A stretch of DNA of 16,215 nt, taken from PNAI01 sp964575715 (GTDB taxonomy: Bacteria; Pseudomonadota; Alphaproteobacteria; Rhizobiales; Xanthobacteraceae). This document shows positions 13,637 through 16,215 of the stretch, piece after piece (position 1 is the first letter of the stretch; each line of letters opens with the position of its first letter). The stretch spans positions 1 through 16,215 of the forward strand of contig CAZNSG010000080.1 of assembly GCA_964575715.1 (NCBI GenBank), read 5' to 3'. The position numbers and the translations under genes are program-made. A model generated the notes under the pieces. The model ran no database searches, was not told where the DNA came from, and worked only from the letters and a program-made list of their open reading frames with translations.

Positions 13637-15487
13637 TTACGGCGACGTCGAGCGCCGCTGCCGCCAGCGATTGAGCAGGCGCGGCAGAAAGCCGGCGGGC
13701 GGGGCCGGCTCGATGTGGCCGACAAGCCGGGTGCCGCCGGGCTGATGCTCGAGCACGAGTTCACGCTGATGAAAATCCGCAAGGTCGCGCACGTTTGCGA
13801 TACTGACGATCGCAGCGTTCGGCAGCCGCTCCACCACCAGGGTCATCAAGCGCTTAAGCGTGGCGGTGTCGAGCGGCGACCCACCGTGATCGAGGATCAC
13901 GATGTCGGGCCGATGCAGCAGCAGGCGGGCAAAGGCGACCCGCTGCTTTTCGCTATCGGAGAGCAGTTCATCCCAGGGCGCTTCTTCGTCAAGGCGAGGA
14001 TTGAACGGGGCAAGGCCGACCAATTCCATGACTTCTTGGACGGCCGCGGCCGTTATTTGGTCGGCCGGGAGTGGATAGGTCACGATACGCCGCAAAGAAC
14101 CGAGCGGAACATAGGGGAACTGGGAGATCAGGAAAAGCTTGGCGCCGGGTCTGGTAATGACTTCTCCCCGGCCCCAAGGCCACAATCCGGCGATGGCGCG
14201 AATAAGCGAGTTCTTTCCGGTCCCGGATTCGCCCACCACCAGCACACGTTCGCCCGCTTCGATCTTCATGTCGGCATCGTTGACGACGACCGTGCCGTCG
14301 TCATGCATGACCGACAGCCCGCGCAACCGTAGTGCCGGTCCTTGCTCCTCGCGCCGCTCGATGGCCCAGACCTTGCCATTCTCAACCACGCGATCGAGCT
14401 GGTCGATCGCCATCTGCAAGGCCGCCACGCGTCGAACCGACGCCATCCAATCGGCGTAGCGCGGATAATTGTCGACGATCCAGTTGAACGCGGCCTGCGC
14501 CTGGACAAAGGCGGCGGCAATCTGCATGAGCTCGCCGAGCGTCATCGTGCCCGCGAGGTATTTGGGCGCGCCAAGAAAGAGCGGGACGACCGGCGCGATC
14601 AAGAGATTTCCGCTCGACACCAGGGCCGTTCGCATATGTTGCCGGCAAAGTTGCGACCAATGCGCGATGACGGCGGCAAGACCCTGCCGCAGCCCAGTGC
14701 GCTCCTCCCCTTCGCCCCCGAGCAGGGCGATGCTGGGACCGTTTTCGCGCAGCCGCGTCAGGGCGTAGCGGAACTCCGCCTCGGCCTGGTCCTTGTTTTC
14801 CGCGACGGCCACGAAGCGTCGGCCGATGAGCAGCATCGCGGAATTTGCGAGCGCCGCATAGAGCAGCGCGGCAATGACGAGATAACCCGGCACCACCAGC
14901 CGGCCGGCCGGTCCGCCGATGGCGAGATCGCCGCCGACCACCCACAACACCCCGATAAACGTCATCGCCGTGATCGCCGCGCTGAGGATGCCATAGGCGA
15001 AATCGACCGGCGGGTCGGTCGCGATGCGCGCGTCCTCCGCGATGCGCGCTTCCGCGTTCTGGTGGTCGCCGGCGATGAGGTTGAGCTGGTAATAACGCCC
15101 CTTGGCCAACCAGCGGTCGATGAGATGGGCGGTCAGCCAAGCTCGCCACTCGCGCTGGGTCGTCATGCGGCCGTAAACCGAAAAAACAGCCAGTGCGATC
15201 GCGGCCATCACCAGCGCGAGGAAGATCGTCGCTTGCATCAAGACTTCGCCGCCGTCCTTGCGTTCGAGGGCATCGAAGATAAGACGGTTCCAGACGTTCA
15301 GCCGGTACTGGACGTACAGCTGCAAGAAAACGAGCACGATAAGCCCGATCGTGAGCAGCCACGCCAGGCGGCCAGTAGCGCCGGTCCAAAACCCGCGCGC
15401 CGACGACCACAAGTATCTGGCCGGAGCCCGGTGCCGGATCTGCTGTGCTTGGGATTTTGGGGTCGGCCGGGGGGTCCGAAGTGGCAC
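13637..15487 (-). CDS. SbmA/BacA/BclA-like fused membrane-ATPase transporter with a degenerate nucleotide-binding domain
   Basis: The protein has 616 residues. Membrane segments lie near residues 41-61, 86-106, 163-186, 196-222 and 290-308. Landmarks are YRLNVWNRLIFDALERKD, WRAWLTAHLIDRWL, RYYQLNL and ARIAEDARIAT. This is the ABC_membrane_2 / SbmA-BacA plan, fused to an ABC ATPase from about residue 385. The Q-loop Gln456 and Walker B Asp533 remain. However, Walker A is GESGTGKN (Asn426 for Ser/Thr), the signature is LSDSE (Ser512 for Gly), the catalytic Glu is His534 and the H-loop His is Asn565. Each was checked codon by codon. ATP hydrolysis is therefore doubtful. Relatives import peptides or very-long-chain acyl compounds; the substrate here is unknown. 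The GTG start at 15487 has GAGG seven bases upstream. It sits between two valine-pathway genes, on the opposite strand. Confidence 0.88.
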   Translation of the reverse strand: MPLRTPRPTPKSQAQQIRHRAPARYLWSSARGFWTGATGRLAWLLTIGLIVLVFLQLYVQYRLNVWNRLIFDALERKDGGEVLMQATIFLALVMAAIALAVFSVYGRMTTQREWRAWLTAHLIDRWLAKGRYYQLNLIAGDHQNAEARIAEDARIATDPPVDFAYGILSAAITAMTFIGVLWVVGGDLAIGGPAGRLVVPGYLVIAALLYAALANSAMLLIGRRFVAVAENKDQAEAEFRYALTRLRENGPSIALLGGEGEERTGLRQGLAAVIAHWSQLCRQHMRTALVSSGNLLIAPVVPLFLGAPKYLAGTMTLGELMQIAAAFVQAQAAFNWIVDNYPRYADWMASVRRVAALQMAIDQLDRVVENGKVWAIERREEQGPALRLRGLSVMHDDGTVVVNDADMKIEAGERVLVVGESGTGKNSLIRAIAGLWPWGRGEVITRPGAKLFLISQFPYVPLGSLRRIVTYPLPADQITAAAVQEVMELVGLAPFNPRLDEEAPWDELLSDSEKQRVAFARLLLHRPDIVILDHGGSPLDTATLKRLMTLVVERLPNAAIVSIANVRDLADFHQRELVLEHQPGGTRLVGHIEPAPPAGFLPRLLNRWRQRRSTSP

Positions 15488-15501
15488 GACAAATCCTCTT
15501 T

Positions 15502-15603
15502 ATCGTTCGCAAGCGATTGTCATGCCTATAATAGAAACGGCAGACGGTTCCTTTTTGATCATTCGCAAGTGATTGTCGTGGTGGTAACAAAAACGGCGGG
15601 CGG
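15502..15603. repeat. Imperfect tandem repeat, two 46-bp copies at a 56-bp period, each headed by a 16-bp dyad
   Basis: Copies 15502-15547 and 15558-15603 match at 35 of 46 positions. Each starts with a dyad: ATCGTTCGCAAGCGAT (15502-15517) and ATCATTCGCAAGTGAT (15558-15573). The two dyads differ only at positions 4 and 13, which are symmetric partners (G:C replaced by A:T), so symmetry is kept. As plus-strand RNA each can fold into a 6-bp stem with a CGCA loop, including one G-U pair. They lie immediately upstream of the transporter start and 167 bp before the hydrolase start, in the divergent promoter region. Confidence 0.6.
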
Positions 15604-15739
15604 CCACCCGATTATCGCGATATATGGCAGACGATCGGGTGCCGTTGCGCTTGCGGTGCCGGTCCGAAATCCTATCGGCACGGTCCAAGCATCCGTCCGG
15701 ATTGATTCTCGCAGCGAGATTGCCGAAGTTGCCCTTCTG

Positions 15740-16215
15740 ATGGCATCCGAACCTGAAATTCTGTTCACCCGCCGCGGCACTGCCGGGCTCATTACGCTCA
15801 ATCGGCCGAATGCGCTCAACGCGGTGACACCAAACATGGTGCAGCTGCTCGCGTCGCAACTCAAAGACTGGGCGCACGATCCTGCCGTGACACGGGTGGC
15901 GATTTCGGCGGCGGGCGAGCGGGCGTTCTCGGCCGGCGGCGATATCCGCGCGCTTTATGAGCTCGGCCGCGCCGGCCGCTACGAGGCGATGCTCGCCTTC
16001 TGGCGCGAGGAATATGCGCTCAATGCGCTGATCAAACGCTATCCGAAACCTTATGTGGCGCTGATCGACGGCATCGTGATGGGGGGCGGCGTCGGCATTT
16101 CGGTGCACGGCTCGCATCGCGTCGCCGGCGACCGCTATCAATTCGCCATGCCCGAAGTGGGCATCGGATTTTTCCCCGATGTGGGCGCCACCTGGTTCCT
16201 GCCGCGCATGCCGGG
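15740..16215 (+). CDS. 3-Hydroxyisobutyryl-CoA hydrolase (enoyl-CoA hydratase/isomerase family), 3' end cut off
   Basis: 158 codons are visible and the frame runs off the window. Crotonase-fold oxyanion segments are AFSAGGDIRALYELG (SAGGD at 64-68) and MGGGVGISVHGSHRVAG. The segment FAMPEVGIGFFPDVGATWFLPRM carries Glu139 and Asp147, which fit the HIBCH subgroup rather than ordinary hydratases. It would hydrolyse 3-hydroxyisobutyryl-CoA to free 3-hydroxyisobutyrate in valine breakdown, two steps after the acyl-CoA dehydrogenase at 12458. The ATG at 15740 matches family N-termini (MASEPEILFTRRGTAGLITL), though its Shine-Dalgarno is weak. The same frame is open for at least 170 bases upstream without a good start. 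Confidence 0.88.
   Translation, partial: MASEPEILFTRRGTAGLITLNRPNALNAVTPNMVQLLASQLKDWAHDPAVTRVAISAAGERAFSAGGDIRALYELGRAGRYEAMLAFWREEYALNALIKRYPKPYVALIDGIVMGGGVGISVHGSHRVAGDRYQFAMPEVGIGFFPDVGATWFLPRMP

Noticed and set aside
14382..15590. 402-codon minus-strand frame overlapping the transporter
   Set aside because: It is a shifted reading of the transporter gene; the transporter frame carries the membrane segments and ABC motifs.
15500..15610. CRISPR-like repeats
   Set aside because: Only two imperfect copies, no spacer array and no cas genes.

Overview
The window is GC-rich chromosomal DNA from an alphaproteobacterium. The best guess is a Hyphomicrobiales (Rhizobiales) relative of Bradyrhizobium, Pseudolabrys or Xanthobacteraceae. 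This rests on the order rnc-era-recO-parC followed by bpt, an RDD protein and hemB, on a Mg-type HemB, on a leucyl-transferase Bpt, and on a palindromic repeat of a kind I recall from Bradyrhizobium-like genomes. No tRNA, rRNA, CRISPR array, insertion sequence or phage gene is visible.

Layout. Positions 1-2024 (+) carry the end of rnc, era and recO, a compact core cluster. A small secreted His/Trp-rich protein lies on the minus strand (2055-2309). Then come parC (+) and mntH (+), a manganese-type Nramp transporter. The mntH upstream region holds a strong candidate Mur operator (4809-4832) just after a candidate parC terminator. A convergent orphan receiver protein follows (6318-6977, minus). 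A gene-poor gap (6978-7368) contains an AT-rich patch, a degenerate membrane-protein-like reading frame, a palindromic repeat and the U-tract terminator of bpt. bpt and an RDD membrane protein follow on the minus strand, then ilvA (+), an orphan Bug/TctC-type binding protein and hemB (both minus).

From 12458 to the end the theme is branched-chain (valine) catabolism. An isobutyryl-CoA-dehydrogenase-like acyl-CoA dehydrogenase (12458-13597) and a 3-hydroxyisobutyryl-CoA hydrolase (15740 to the edge) are both on the plus strand. They are separated by a minus-strand fused membrane/ATPase transporter of the SbmA/BacA/BclA-related type.

The most unusual item is that transporter (13637-15487). Its reading frame is intact, but its ATPase domain has lost most catalytic signatures. 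Walker A ends GKN instead of GKS/T. The LSxGE signature is LSDSE. The Walker B glutamate is His and the H-loop His is Asn. It looks like a pseudo-ATPase version of a family that also contains naturally ATPase-less, proton-driven members (SbmA/BacA). Its upstream region carries two copies, 56 bp apart, of a 16-bp dyad whose two symmetric differences compensate each other, which suggests a functional operator or hairpin.
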